A stretch of 50,963 nt of DNA, taken from Actinomycetota bacterium (GTDB taxonomy: Bacteria > Actinomycetota > Actinomycetes > S36-B12 > UBA5976). Location of the stretch: NCBI GenBank assembly GCA_016870575.1, contig VGBH01000008.1:1-50963 (forward strand), given 5' to 3'. The position numbers and the translations under genes are program-made. Under the pieces are notes generated by a model that did not search any database, was not told where the DNA came from, and saw only the letters and a list, made by a program, of their open reading frames with translations. How positions within the stretch are numbered: the first letter of the stretch is position 1; each line of letters begins with the position of its first letter. This document shows, piece by piece, positions 29,373-39,706 of this stretch.

Positions 29373-30727
29373 CTAATTAACTCAGTTAGCGCCTGATTAA
29401 ACACTTCATTGTGTAATTCAATATCTGCTTTCGTAGTTTCAGGACACATAAGTGCCATATTATGAAATGGTGTCATCATAATTCCACGATTAATTGTGTA
29501 TAAATGCATATATTCATCTAGTTGATCATTGCTCGCAGCTGCAGCTTGACCGCCATTTTTAGGGGCAGGTTTTGTGAAGCGATATTCCGCTCGAGCACCT
29601 AATTGCACAACTGACCAATCAACTTGGTGTTTATCAATAGAGCGCTGTACATCTTTTGTGAAAAGGGTTGCTAACTCAATCATATGTTCAAATGCATCCT
29701 CAGTAAGAACATGCTCAAGAGTTGCTCTCATGGCCGCTATTGATAATGCATTTCCCGCTAATGTTCCGCCAACTCCGCCGACATCAACCAAATCTGCCTC
29801 TTGGTGTTGAGCTACTTTTGCTGCAATCTCGCGAGTTATCCCATATGCACCACAAGGAATTCCGCCACCAATACTTTTACCGATTGTGATTATGTCTGGT
29901 GCTAAATTCATTGCTTTTGTGGCACCACCTGGACCTGCACTAAAAGTATGTGTTTCATCATTAATCAATAATGTTCCAGTTGCGGTTGCAATCTCGCGCA
30001 CTTTAGTTAAGTAACCAGGCTCAGGTAAGACAATTCCGATATTAGTTAATGCAGGTTCCATCAAAATTGCAGCCACATCACCATAAACGAGTTCTCGCTG
30101 TAGCGCTATGAAATCATTGAATTCAACAACCCTAGTTGTCTCAGTTGGATTAACTGCTGGAGCTACATTTCCAGGACGAGATCTTGGATTGCCATTTTCA
30201 TCAATAGTAATGAAGGTTTCATCCACGCTGCCGTGATAGCAATAAGAAAATACTAAAATTTTTGGTCGACCAGTCACTAATCTTGCAATTCTTAACACCC
30301 AGCGATTTGCATCTGTTGCGGAGAGTGTAAAAGACCAAAGTGGTAAACCGAAGCGCTCAGTTAAATTAGCACCTACCCATTGAGCGTCAATTGTCGGCAA
30401 CATAGTTGTAATGCCTCCAAGTTCAGCCATGCGCTGATTAACAGCATCAATAGTTGCTTTTGGTGAATGGCCTGCCATTGCACCGGTATCACCGAGTGCA
30501 AAATCAACATAACTATTTCCATCAATATCGGTAATTGAATTACCGTTTGCCTTTGATAAATAAAGTGGAAAACCTCCAGACCACTTATTCATCCAGGTCA
30601 TCGGCACTTTGCCAAAGAGATTATGTGAATCTTGATAAGACGAATGACTTTTTGGATGTTTTGTTAAGTAAGTTTCACGCTCTCGCACTAGAAGTTGAGT
30701 TAATTTGTCACTGGAAATGTTTCGCAT
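29369..30727 (-). CDS. Class-III aminotransferase (glutamate-1-semialdehyde aminotransferase-like)
   Basis: DGNSYVDFALGDTGAMAGHSP, YHGSVDE, LLINDETHTF, PDIITIGKSIGGGIPCGAYG. Confidence 0.85.
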   Translation of the reverse strand: MRNISSDKLTQLLVRERETYLTKHPKSHSSYQDSHNLFGKVPMTWMNKWSGGFPLYLSKANGNSITDIDGNSYVDFALGDTGAMAGHSPKATIDAVNQRMAELGGITTMLPTIDAQWVGANLTERFGLPLWSFTLSATDANRWVLRIARLVTGRPKILVFSYCYHGSVDETFITIDENGNPRSRPGNVAPAVNPTETTRVVEFNDFIALQRELVYGDVAAILMEPALTNIGIVLPEPGYLTKVREIATATGTLLINDETHTFSAGPGGATKAMNLAPDIITIGKSIGGGIPCGAYGITREIAAKVAQHQEADLVDVGGVGGTLAGNALSIAAMRATLEHVLTEDAFEHMIELATLFTKDVQRSIDKHQVDWSVVQLGARAEYRFTKPAPKNGGQAAAASNDQLDEYMHLYTINRGIMMTPFHNMALMCPETTKADIELHNEVFNQALTELIS

Positions 30728-30733
30728 AACTTT

Positions 30734-32704
30734 CTATGGTCCCTCGTCTAATTCAATATCTTCACTTGTTGGCTCTTCTGGATCTACTGGTGCTTCATCA
30801 GGTGGAATTATCTCGCTGCCTAAGAAATATGTGCTGTAGTCAGTTTTATCACCAATCTTGGTTCGTGGCGGAAAAGCTACAACTGGCAAGCCCACATGAG
30901 CATCACGCATATATTGAGCAAAGATTCGCGCTGGAAAAGAACTTCCAGTTACATTTGCCAAGCCGCCCGTGCCTCTTAGTGAGATGGCATTACCTGCTTC
31001 ATCTTCGCGAACCATCATTACGGCAGTCGCAATTTGCGGGGTGTAGCCAACAAACCAAGCAGATAAATTGTCATCGCTAGTTCCAGTTTTTCCAGCAATA
31101 GGTCTGCCAACTCCAAGAGCTGTTGCACCCGTTCCCTTAGTAACGACTCGTTGTAATCCAAAGCTAATCTCATCTGCTGTTTGAGTTGAAAAGGCCTGCT
31201 GTGGATTTGGCGTAAAAGACCAAAGCACTGAATTTGCATTGTTGCGAACTTCCCTAATTGCCGTGTTATCGGCTACTTGGCCTCGGGCAGCAAATGTGGC
31301 ATAACCATTTGCAATATCAATTGGTCTTGGTGATGAAGTGCCGATCATTGCACTTAGTACTGGCGATAAACCAGGAGTTGATTCTGGAATTCCGGCACGA
31401 ACTGCTGCTTGCACCACTTTTTCTGGTCCAATAATTGCTCCAAGAGCAACCATTGGGGTATTCATACTTTTTTCAAGTGCGTTTAGCAAAGTCACTTGGC
31501 CATATGAAACTTTACCTAAGTTGTTAAGTTTATAATCTAAAATTGTGGCAGGACTATCGCCATTCCAAGTTGTGTTAAAACCAATACCTTGCTCAAGTGC
31601 TGCAGCAATTCCAAATGTTTTAAAAGTAGAACCTGCTTGCCCACGAGATTGGGTAGCATTATTAAATTGATCTTCGACATAATCTTTACCACCATACATA
31701 GCAACAATTTCACCTGTGCCAACGCGAACAGAAGCCACACCTATTCGCAAACCACTTGACCACGGTTTTGGGCCAACTTCCCGAACCGCTTTATTAAGTG
31801 CTAACTGTGCATCTTTCTCAAAAGTAGTTACTACCTGAAGGCCCTTTAACTCAATTTCTTGCTCTGTAAAACCAAGTTCATCTAATTGCACTCGCACATA
31901 AGCCAACAGATGACCATTGGGTCCGCCCAATCTATTGACTCTTTTCGGCTTAATATTTGGAAAAACCGCAACTTCAACTTCCGCTTGAGTAGCCCAACCC
32001 TGCGACACCATCTGTCGTAAAACAAAATTCCATCTGTTCTCTAACCGCTCTAAATTGTTTTCAGGCGAATATCCGCCAGGTGAGCGCAGAATGGCAGCTA
32101 ATACTGCACTTTCAGATACTGATAAGTCTCTCACTGATTTACCAAAATAAGCTTGCGCTGCTGCTTCAAAACCATAACTAGATCTACCCATATATGCAGT
32201 GTTTAGGTAGTTTTGCAGAATTTCATCTTTACTTGCCAATGTTTCTAACTTAACGGCAAGCACTAATTCTTTCAATTTACGAATAATCGTTTGCTCTTGC
32301 GTTAAATAAGCATTCTTTACATATTGCTGAGTAATGGTAGATCCACCTTGAGTTGAATCAGAAAACAAGTTATTAAATAACGCTCTACCTATTCCTATTG
32401 GAGAGAATCCAGCATGCTCATAAAAACCTTGGTCCTCTATTGCTAGCACTGAGTATTTAACGTGTTCAGGAAATTCGTTTAGCTTCACATCCACACGTTG
32501 AATTTCACCAATATTCCCAATTAAAGATTTTCCATCAGCATAAAAAACGGCAGTTGATTGCACAACTGCAACTTGATTAGGGGTGGGGATACTAGAAAAA
32601 ACTACTGCAAATGAAAAAGCTGCAATGCTTAGTGAGCCTAAAACTAGGCCAGTCATTATGGTTAAGCGAACAATGGCTTGAGTTAATGTTTTTGCTGGCG
32701 CCAT
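30734..32704 (-). CDS. Bifunctional penicillin-binding protein (PBP1A/PonA-like)
   Basis: AIEDQGFYEHAGFSPIGIGRALFNN, GGSTITQQYVKNAYL, transpeptidase SxxK region GQAGSTFKTF, GKTGTSDDN. Confidence 0.93.
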   Translation of the reverse strand: MAPAKTLTQAIVRLTIMTGLVLGSLSIAAFSFAVVFSSIPTPNQVAVVQSTAVFYADGKSLIGNIGEIQRVDVKLNEFPEHVKYSVLAIEDQGFYEHAGFSPIGIGRALFNNLFSDSTQGGSTITQQYVKNAYLTQEQTIIRKLKELVLAVKLETLASKDEILQNYLNTAYMGRSSYGFEAAAQAYFGKSVRDLSVSESAVLAAILRSPGGYSPENNLERLENRWNFVLRQMVSQGWATQAEVEVAVFPNIKPKRVNRLGGPNGHLLAYVRVQLDELGFTEQEIELKGLQVVTTFEKDAQLALNKAVREVGPKPWSSGLRIGVASVRVGTGEIVAMYGGKDYVEDQFNNATQSRGQAGSTFKTFGIAAALEQGIGFNTTWNGDSPATILDYKLNNLGKVSYGQVTLLNALEKSMNTPMVALGAIIGPEKVVQAAVRAGIPESTPGLSPVLSAMIGTSSPRPIDIANGYATFAARGQVADNTAIREVRNNANSVLWSFTPNPQQAFSTQTADEISFGLQRVVTKGTGATALGVGRPIAGKTGTSDDNLSAWFVGYTPQIATAVMMVREDEAGNAISLRGTGGLANVTGSSFPARIFAQYMRDAHVGLPVVAFPPRTKIGDKTDYSTYFLGSEIIPPDEAPVDPEEPTSEDIELDEGP

Positions 32705-32707
32705 CTT

Positions 32708-33145
32708 TTAATCTAACCAGTCTCTACTGCGACGTAAAGGTCGACGCGGCACACCATCTCCGACTTGATAAGACCTAATTAAATAATTCCAATGACACGC
32801 AGAACATACTTCAACAATAAAAATCTTTAAATTCCCAAATCGATATGCCATTTCAGATATCTCTTGATGAGACTTAATCCGGCCTGAATAAGGACCGAGT
32901 TCCTTGCTATAGACGTAGCGAAGTTCAACTAATTTTTCACTTTCGCATACTGGGCAATCTCGATTTGTTCTTTCGCCATGAAACTCCGCTGCCTTAAATA
33001 AGTACTCGTGAGCATCAAAAGGGTCATCTATAAGTGGATTTCCGTTTTGCAAAGCATTCAGCACCCCTTTTCGTTCCAAAGCAAATTCCAGCACAGCGCG
33101 AGGAGCTGCGGGATCTGTAATAGCTGCTGAAACTTGGTTTACTGA
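32708..33145 (-). CDS. DUF5318-like actinobacterial protein
   Basis: CPVCESEKLVELRYVYSKELGPYSGRIKSHQEI...VCSACHWNYL; located next to ponA as in other actinobacteria. Confidence 0.6.
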   Translation of the reverse strand, partial: SVNQVSAAITDPAAPRAVLEFALERKGVLNALQNGNPLIDDPFDAHEYLFKAAEFHGERTNRDCPVCESEKLVELRYVYSKELGPYSGRIKSHQEISEMAYRFGNLKIFIVEVCSACHWNYLIRSYQVGDGVPRRPLRRSRDWLD

Positions 33146-33202
33146 CATAAGGCACAGGTTATTCCACAAACATTAAGGCTGCTCTGCCTGTACGGTGTCG
33201 CT

Positions 33203-34441
33203 GTGCAAAAACTCAGGTTGACCAAAGAAGTTAAACGCATTGCCTTAGTTCGAATTTCTGGTCAATTTGGTGACGGGATGATTCAAGCAAGCATTGCTGG
33301 CTATTTGTTGTTTTCGCCTGAACGACAAACATCAGCTCCTCAAATTGCCTTTGTGCTAGCAATAACTTTGCTTCCCTATTCTCTAGTCGGACCAGCTATT
33401 GGCGTAATTGCAGATGTGATTGACAGGCGCAACATTGTGGTTTATGGCAATGCACTTCGAGCTACCGTTAGTTTGATACTGCTCTTAATTGTGCTTGGCA
33501 CTGCAAGTCAAGCGCTGCTAGCAATTACAATTTTGCTGTTACTTGGAATTGATCGCTTTGTATTGGCTGTGCTCAGTACTGTGTTACCGAGAATAGTCTC
33601 TGGAAAAGAACTAGTTGCAATTGATGGTTACCTACCAACTATGGGAACTGTTTCAGCAGCAACTGGTGCCGCAACCGCCGTTGGCATTTCTGCTATTTTT
33701 GATTCCATAACTGCAGCATTAATCGTGGCTGCACTGCTATACTCGATCGCAGCAGTATTGGCTACTGGTTTTGCAAAACAATCTTTAGGGCCAGATCAAA
33801 AACTAGCTTGGTCTGCAACGAAGTCACGTGCTATTGAAGATGTAATTCAAGGTGTAAGTGTTTTAATGAAAACACGTCCTGCAAGATATGCATTACTCTC
33901 AATTACTGCGCAACGAGTTGCATTTGGCGCATTTACAGTAGCGAGCATCCTCACCGCAAGGGAAGTTTATCAAACAGAATCTCAAGCACTTGCCGTCGTA
34001 GCGGGATCTTTTGCGGTCGCAGCGATAGTTGCCGGCACAATTGGGGTTAGTACACCAACTGCAGTTAATCGGATGTCGCGCGAAACTTGGCTATTAATTT
34101 TAAGTGTGCTTAGTGCGATTGCCGTAATTACTGCACAATTTGTTCCTGCACTTTTTGCGCTTGGCTTGGCTGGTTTTGCTGCAACATGCGCCCCTGGCGG
34201 GAACAAAGTATTAACTGATGAAAGATTGCAAGTTACAATTCCTGATACCCATCGAGGTAGAGCATTTGCAATTTATGACACTGCAATCAATTCTGCTGTG
34301 GTAATTGGAGCTGCAGTATGTGCATTGCTTAGTGATTACATACAAATATTTGATTTATTACTCGTAGTTTCGCTTAGCACAATAACTATCGGTTGGTTTT
34401 GGTCCAAAATTGCTAACTCTGGGACTGCCACCAGCGCTTAA
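33203..34441 (+). CDS. MFS transporter
   Basis: Multi-TM, LPYSLVGPAIGVIADVIDRRNIVV; GTG start. Confidence 0.85.
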   Translation: MQKLRLTKEVKRIALVRISGQFGDGMIQASIAGYLLFSPERQTSAPQIAFVLAITLLPYSLVGPAIGVIADVIDRRNIVVYGNALRATVSLILLLIVLGTASQALLAITILLLLGIDRFVLAVLSTVLPRIVSGKELVAIDGYLPTMGTVSAATGAATAVGISAIFDSITAALIVAALLYSIAAVLATGFAKQSLGPDQKLAWSATKSRAIEDVIQGVSVLMKTRPARYALLSITAQRVAFGAFTVASILTAREVYQTESQALAVVAGSFAVAAIVAGTIGVSTPTAVNRMSRETWLLILSVLSAIAVITAQFVPALFALGLAGFAATCAPGGNKVLTDERLQVTIPDTHRGRAFAIYDTAINSAVVIGAAVCALLSDYIQIFDLLLVVSLSTITIGWFWSKIANSGTATSA

Positions 34442-35846
34442 GTTCAGTAATTGCCGCATCTCGATCAAGCGGTCCTTGCTCAAGCCTTACTTCAAGCATA
34501 TGTTGATATGCCTTGCCTACCATCGGGCCTGGTTTTAACTGCAAAATCTGCATAATTTCATTGCCATCAAGATCGGGTCTAATGGCATTTAGTTCTTCTT
34601 GTTCAGCGAGCACATTTATTCGTTGTTCTAAGTCGTCATAAGCAAGCTGCAGAGCGGTTGCTTTTCGTTGATTACGAGTTGTGCAATCTGCTCTGGTTAA
34701 TTTATGTAAACGAACTAATTGGTCACCTGCATCTGTAACATATCTGCGAACAGCAGAGTCGGTCCATTCACCACCACTAAAGCCATGGAATCGCAAATGA
34801 AGTTCAACTAGTAATGAAATTTGCTCAATCTCTTCATTGCTATAGCGAAGTTCCTTTAATCTCTTCCGAGTCATTTTTGCACCGACTACCTCATGGTGGT
34901 GAAATGTGACTCGATTGTCTTCAAACTTTCTAGTTTTTGGTTTTCCAATATCGTGCAATAACGCAGCTAGCCTAAGCACTAAGTCTGGCGGCATAGTTGG
35001 TTCATGACTTTGCTCTAATTCAATTGCTTGCTCTAGCACGTTAATGGAATGTTCATAAATATTTTTATGTCTGTTGTGTTCATCTTCAGCTAACTGCAGT
35101 GCTGGAATCTCTGGTAAAAATATTTCTAGCAATCCGGTTTCTACTAATAAAATTAATCCAAGTCTTGGCTTTATACCAAGAATTAATTTATTGAATTCAT
35201 CTCGGATTCGCTCTGCCGAAACAATTGCTAATCTAGATTTCATATCGCGCATCGCAGTAATAACTTCTGGCTCAACCATAAAATTCAGTTGCGAAGCAAA
35301 TCTTGCCGCACGCAACATCCGAAGCGGATCATCGCTAAATGACATCGATGCTAATTGAGGTGTTCGAATTAACTTATTTGCCAAATCAGTTAATCCACCA
35401 AATAAATCAACAAATTCTAATTCTGGCAATTTAATTGCCATCGCATTAATTGTGAAATCTCTACGCCCCAAATCTCCGGCTAACGTATCGCCAAAACTAA
35501 CTTCTGGTTTTCGAGAATTTTCATCGTAGTTTTCACTTCGATATGTTGTTATTTCTAACTTATATCCTGATTTATTTATTCCAATAGTGCCAAATCGAGC
35601 ACCCACATCCCAGGTGGAATCTGCCCAATTAGCAACTAGCTCCAAAATCTGCTCGGGCCGAGCGTTCGTGGTTAGATCTAAGTCATTTCCCAATCGACCC
35701 AAAAGTGCATCTCGAACTGGTCCGCCAACCAGCGCCAACTCAAATCCAGCGCGCTGAAACAAGTTCCCAAGCTCAACTGTTAGCGGTGAGATTCGGGCTA
35801 TCTCCGCGACCGCTTGCCGAAGTTGGGTTGGAATAGAACTGCTCAC
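34413..35846 (-). CDS. cca: CCA tRNA nucleotidyltransferase
   Basis: LALVGGPVRDALLGRLGNDLDLTTNA, RRDFTINAMA, HDIGKPKTR. Confidence 0.94.
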   Translation of the reverse strand: MSSSIPTQLRQAVAEIARISPLTVELGNLFQRAGFELALVGGPVRDALLGRLGNDLDLTTNARPEQILELVANWADSTWDVGARFGTIGINKSGYKLEITTYRSENYDENSRKPEVSFGDTLAGDLGRRDFTINAMAIKLPELEFVDLFGGLTDLANKLIRTPQLASMSFSDDPLRMLRAARFASQLNFMVEPEVITAMRDMKSRLAIVSAERIRDEFNKLILGIKPRLGLILLVETGLLEIFLPEIPALQLAEDEHNRHKNIYEHSINVLEQAIELEQSHEPTMPPDLVLRLAALLHDIGKPKTRKFEDNRVTFHHHEVVGAKMTRKRLKELRYSNEEIEQISLLVELHLRFHGFSGGEWTDSAVRRYVTDAGDQLVRLHKLTRADCTTRNQRKATALQLAYDDLEQRINVLAEQEELNAIRPDLDGNEIMQILQLKPGPMVGKAYQHMLEVRLEQGPLDRDAAITELKRWWQSQS

Positions 35847-35882
35847 AAGTTAAAGCCTAAGGGCGTCGCCTACCCTTGTCGT

Positions 35883-36377
35883 ATGTCTGCAGCGCGCCGC
35901 CCCCGATTGATTTCCGCGAAATCGCTGCCTCCTGCCCGAGTGTTACGCAATGTTCGAGAAACCAGTGCCGGTGGATTAGTGCTTAATCTAAATCACCCCG
36001 ATCGACCAGCAGCATTAATTGGTCGATACGACCGAAAAAACAGATTGAATTGGTCACTACCAAAAGGGCATATTGAGTCTGGTGAAACCAAAGAACAAGC
36101 TGCAAAACGTGAAGTTCAAGAGGAAACAGGAATTATAGGTCAAGTGATTGCACCACTTGGCACAATCAGATTCTGGTTCTCCGCTACAGATAAACGAATT
36201 CAAAAGACTGTGCATCATTTTCTTATGTTGGCTGAAACATTTGAGCTTAATGCAGAAGATAAAGAGATTGATGAAGTTGCTTGGGTGCCATACCTAGATT
36301 TAAAGAATAGATTGCGCTATGAAGATGAGATTAAGTTACTAAATAAGGTACCTGGATTGCTTGGAGATCTTTGGTGA
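35883..36377 (+). CDS. NUDIX hydrolase
   Basis: LPKGHIESGETKEQAAKREVQEETGI Nudix box; ATG 35883 preferred to 35814. Confidence 0.93.
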   Translation: MSAARRPRLISAKSLPPARVLRNVRETSAGGLVLNLNHPDRPAALIGRYDRKNRLNWSLPKGHIESGETKEQAAKREVQEETGIIGQVIAPLGTIRFWFSATDKRIQKTVHHFLMLAETFELNAEDKEIDEVAWVPYLDLKNRLRYEDEIKLLNKVPGLLGDLW

Positions 36378-38077
36378 GACGGTTATTGGTTCTTGTTTTC
36401 GCATTTAGTTCTGTTTTGATTATGCCGCCAAGTCAAGCAGAAGTAGCTGATAACTTACTAGATATTACTCAATTGAATCCGGGAATTGTGAAGCCCTTTG
36501 AGCCGCTGATTGTTACAGCAAGAGTATTAAATGATGAAGTTGAAACTGTTGAATTGTGGATTAGTCGAAATCAAGTTACAGATTTAACAAAAGTGTCTCA
36601 AGAAGTATTGCCATTAACGCAAGTACCTGTAAAGAATAAGCAAATCACTATAACTAAAAATTCAATGCCCAATGTTGGTTCAGGAGTATTTCAGTTAGTA
36701 CTACGTAGCATCAGCGGTAGCAGTGTTATTGGTGAGCAAGCAATTCCTGTTGTGATAGGAAATCAACCTCCAAAAGAACTGGCAGTTTTGGTACCGATCT
36801 CTATTGCACCAACTAGTGATGGAGTAACTCCTGTACTGAGCTTGCTATCAGTTGGCGAAAAGAGACAAGTTAACTGGTTTATTGATGGAAACACTTATCC
36901 AAAACTTAATCTTGATGAGCTTAACTTAACTGGACTTACCTTTGGTATTGCAGCTGCAAATCCCGATCCTAATGTGACTGCTCGCTATAACTTAAGAAGT
37001 TTACTCACTTTGGCAAATACTGAAACCGCAAATCAACTCAAGCAGTTTCCTGAATTAGAAACTTCTGTATGGCAGATGAAGCATTTGGTTGATGCGAATG
37101 GTTTGCGTGCCGCTATTTCTAGTGGAGTAGATTTCGTTGTTTCGCAAAGCGATTCAGCTGCAGTTAAATATCGTTATCAAAAGAAATCAATAACTGTTTT
37201 AACGGTCGACCCAACACTCACACAACTGCTCGTATCTGCCACCAATCCAATTATGGTTAGGCAAAATCTACTTGCACAAACAGCACTAACAAATGCTTCA
37301 GCTATTGCAGCACCTATTGGTTGGGCACCAAATCTTGCTGTTGCCACAACTTTTTTTAACACGACTGCAAACATTCCCTGGGTAAGGGAAGTGACACCAA
37401 ATCAGATTAGCGAGAGCATCGGCATCACCGATTTAAGTCAAGTTACTCAGTCATCCCCTGTGTTCTCAATTAGCCACTTGAGAAATCTAGATCAAGTGAA
37501 CAAGTTGTGGAGCACGTTTTCCGCCACGTCAGCAACAACACCTGATGCTGAACTTACCAATCGAGTTATTGCTGCCACTTCAAGTTGGTGGTGGTTGGCA
37601 AGATCGAGTGGTAATGAATCAACTCGGGCTCTGAAACAAGATTTAGCTAATGAAGTCAATAAGCTAAAGATTTCTTCTCGAAACAAAATTGTTTTACCCT
37701 CTGCCTTTGGAAATATTCCAGTTACTATTACCAATAACCGATTAACTCCGGCAAAACTACAGATTGTTGGAACTGGCCTTGGAACTGCAGTAGTTCGAAT
37801 TGAAACTCAATTAGTCGAAATTCCGCCTGAAACTAAAAAAGTAATTGAGTTACCAGTTGAAGTTATATCTCCTGGCACAATTTATGCGCAACTAGTAATT
37901 GAAGGTACGAATGGCGAAGTCACATCAATCACGCCAACTGTGCTTCAGGTTGAGGTATCCCAATATCGAGTCGTCGCGCAAGTTATTGTTTATGGTGCAT
38001 TTGGCGTGTTAATTTTGCTAAGTATTGTTTCTATTCGTAGCAGAGTGAAACGACGTCGCCCGATTGTGCATAATTGA
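36374..38077 (+). CDS. DUF6049-like membrane-anchored protein
   Basis: N-term signal, C-term TM; synteny NUDIX-X-murJ as in mycobacteria (Rv3908-Rv3909-Rv3910). Confidence 0.65.
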   Translation: MRRLLVLVFAFSSVLIMPPSQAEVADNLLDITQLNPGIVKPFEPLIVTARVLNDEVETVELWISRNQVTDLTKVSQEVLPLTQVPVKNKQITITKNSMPNVGSGVFQLVLRSISGSSVIGEQAIPVVIGNQPPKELAVLVPISIAPTSDGVTPVLSLLSVGEKRQVNWFIDGNTYPKLNLDELNLTGLTFGIAAANPDPNVTARYNLRSLLTLANTETANQLKQFPELETSVWQMKHLVDANGLRAAISSGVDFVVSQSDSAAVKYRYQKKSITVLTVDPTLTQLLVSATNPIMVRQNLLAQTALTNASAIAAPIGWAPNLAVATTFFNTTANIPWVREVTPNQISESIGITDLSQVTQSSPVFSISHLRNLDQVNKLWSTFSATSATTPDAELTNRVIAATSSWWWLARSSGNESTRALKQDLANEVNKLKISSRNKIVLPSAFGNIPVTITNNRLTPAKLQIVGTGLGTAVVRIETQLVEIPPETKKVIELPVEVISPGTIYAQLVIEGTNGEVTSITPTVLQVEVSQYRVVAQVIVYGAFGVLILLSIVSIRSRVKRRRPIVHN

Positions 38078-38095
38078 CCAGTTAGGCCAGGTGAA

Positions 38096-39706
38096 ATGAA
38101 GACCGCTTCTAAGTTGCTGCGCAATACCGGTGCTATGGCTATTGGCACAGTGTTATCGCGAATCACTGGTTTGATTCGGACTGCAGTAATCGTTGCAGCA
38201 CTTGGTTTTGGTCCTCTAGCCGATGCCTATGCAATTGGCAATACTCTGCCAAACATCATCTACATACTTATTGTTGGTGGTGCGTTAAACACTATTTTTG
38301 TGCCGCAATTAGTTCGTCGAATGAAGGATGATTCAGATGGTGGCAAAGCATTTACAGATCGATTGCTTACTGCAACTGGACTATTACTGTTAATTACAAC
38401 TATCTCGGTTGTATTACTAGCTCCTTGGTTGGTTCAGATATATTTACCAACGGGTTGGGCCGAAGCAGATAATAGTGCCACATTGTTATTTGCTCGGTTT
38501 TTGTTACCTCAAATATTCTTTTATGGTATTTTCACTTTGTTATCTCAAGTCTTAAACAGTCGTGACAGATTTGTTTTACCTATGTATGCGCCTATTGTTA
38601 ATAACTTAGTAGTGATTGCTACTGGTTTATTATTCATAACTCAAGTTCGAGTAACTAATGCGAACATAATCTCAGATCGAGCAATGGTGGTGCTCGCAAT
38701 TGGTACTACCTTAGGAATAGTGCTACAGGCTTTGGTATTGATTCCGGCGGTTTATAAGAGTGGATATAAATACTCGCCGAGATTTGATTTTCGAAATTCT
38801 GGTTTAGCAAAAGTATCAAAGCTTGCGTTTTGGACTGTGTCTTTAGTGCTAGTTAATCAAATTGGTTATGCCGCTGTTACTAGAATTGCGGCTACTGCAA
38901 ATGATGCAACGGTTAATACGGTTGGTGTCACGGCATACCAAAATGCACATTTAGTTTTGCTGTTACCCCACGCGGTGATAACAGTTTCTCTTATCACTGC
39001 TCTGCTACCAAGTTTAGCTCGCACTGCACATACAAAAGATTTAATTGCAGTTGGAATTGATGTTGAACGCGCTATGCGGATGTTAGCAATTTTAATTATT
39101 CCTATTGCTTTTATGATAATGGCTTATGGGCGTGACATTATGGTTGCGCTATTTGCACGCGGAAATGCAAACTTTACCCAAACCAGCCTTAGTGGTTTAG
39201 TTTTAAGCGCATTTGCGCTTGGGCTTTTGCCGTTTACAGTTTTTTATTTGTTATCTCGGGCTTCTTATGCGAAAGAAGATACTCGGACACCATTTTTCTT
39301 AACGGTAGTTATGAACATTGTGCAATTACTAGTCGCGTCAATATTTTTAATTACCACTAACCGTAGTTATTGGGTAGTTGGTCTTGCCATTGGCTACAGC
39401 GTTGGTTACCTATTTGCTGCCATTGGAATGTTTTTAATTTTGCGAAAACCACTTCAGTTACATCTACGTTTGCTCGGCAAAACCGTGGTAAACATAATTA
39501 TTGTTTCAGTTCCTGCGGTTGCCATTAGCCGCGTAATTGTTGGATTAATTGATTCATTCTTACCAAATAGTGCTTGGTATGCCCTAGTTCAATTGCTGAC
39601 TGGAACACTAATCGCAATAACAGCATTTTTCGGACTTAACCAATTCCGACCAATAAAAGAGTTATCAGAAGCATTTGCAGCAGTTAGAAAAAAGTCAGAT
39701 GGTTAA
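38096..39706 (+). CDS. murJ: Lipid II flippase MurJ (MviN)
   Basis: GTVLSRITGLIRTAVIVAALG, ADAYAIGNTLPNIIY, polytopic. Confidence 0.93.
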   Translation: MKTASKLLRNTGAMAIGTVLSRITGLIRTAVIVAALGFGPLADAYAIGNTLPNIIYILIVGGALNTIFVPQLVRRMKDDSDGGKAFTDRLLTATGLLLLITTISVVLLAPWLVQIYLPTGWAEADNSATLLFARFLLPQIFFYGIFTLLSQVLNSRDRFVLPMYAPIVNNLVVIATGLLFITQVRVTNANIISDRAMVVLAIGTTLGIVLQALVLIPAVYKSGYKYSPRFDFRNSGLAKVSKLAFWTVSLVLVNQIGYAAVTRIAATANDATVNTVGVTAYQNAHLVLLLPHAVITVSLITALLPSLARTAHTKDLIAVGIDVERAMRMLAILIIPIAFMIMAYGRDIMVALFARGNANFTQTSLSGLVLSAFALGLLPFTVFYLLSRASYAKEDTRTPFFLTVVMNIVQLLVASIFLITTNRSYWVVGLAIGYSVGYLFAAIGMFLILRKPLQLHLRLLGKTVVNIIIVSVPAVAISRVIVGLIDSFLPNSAWYALVQLLTGTLIAITAFFGLNQFRPIKELSEAFAAVRKKSDG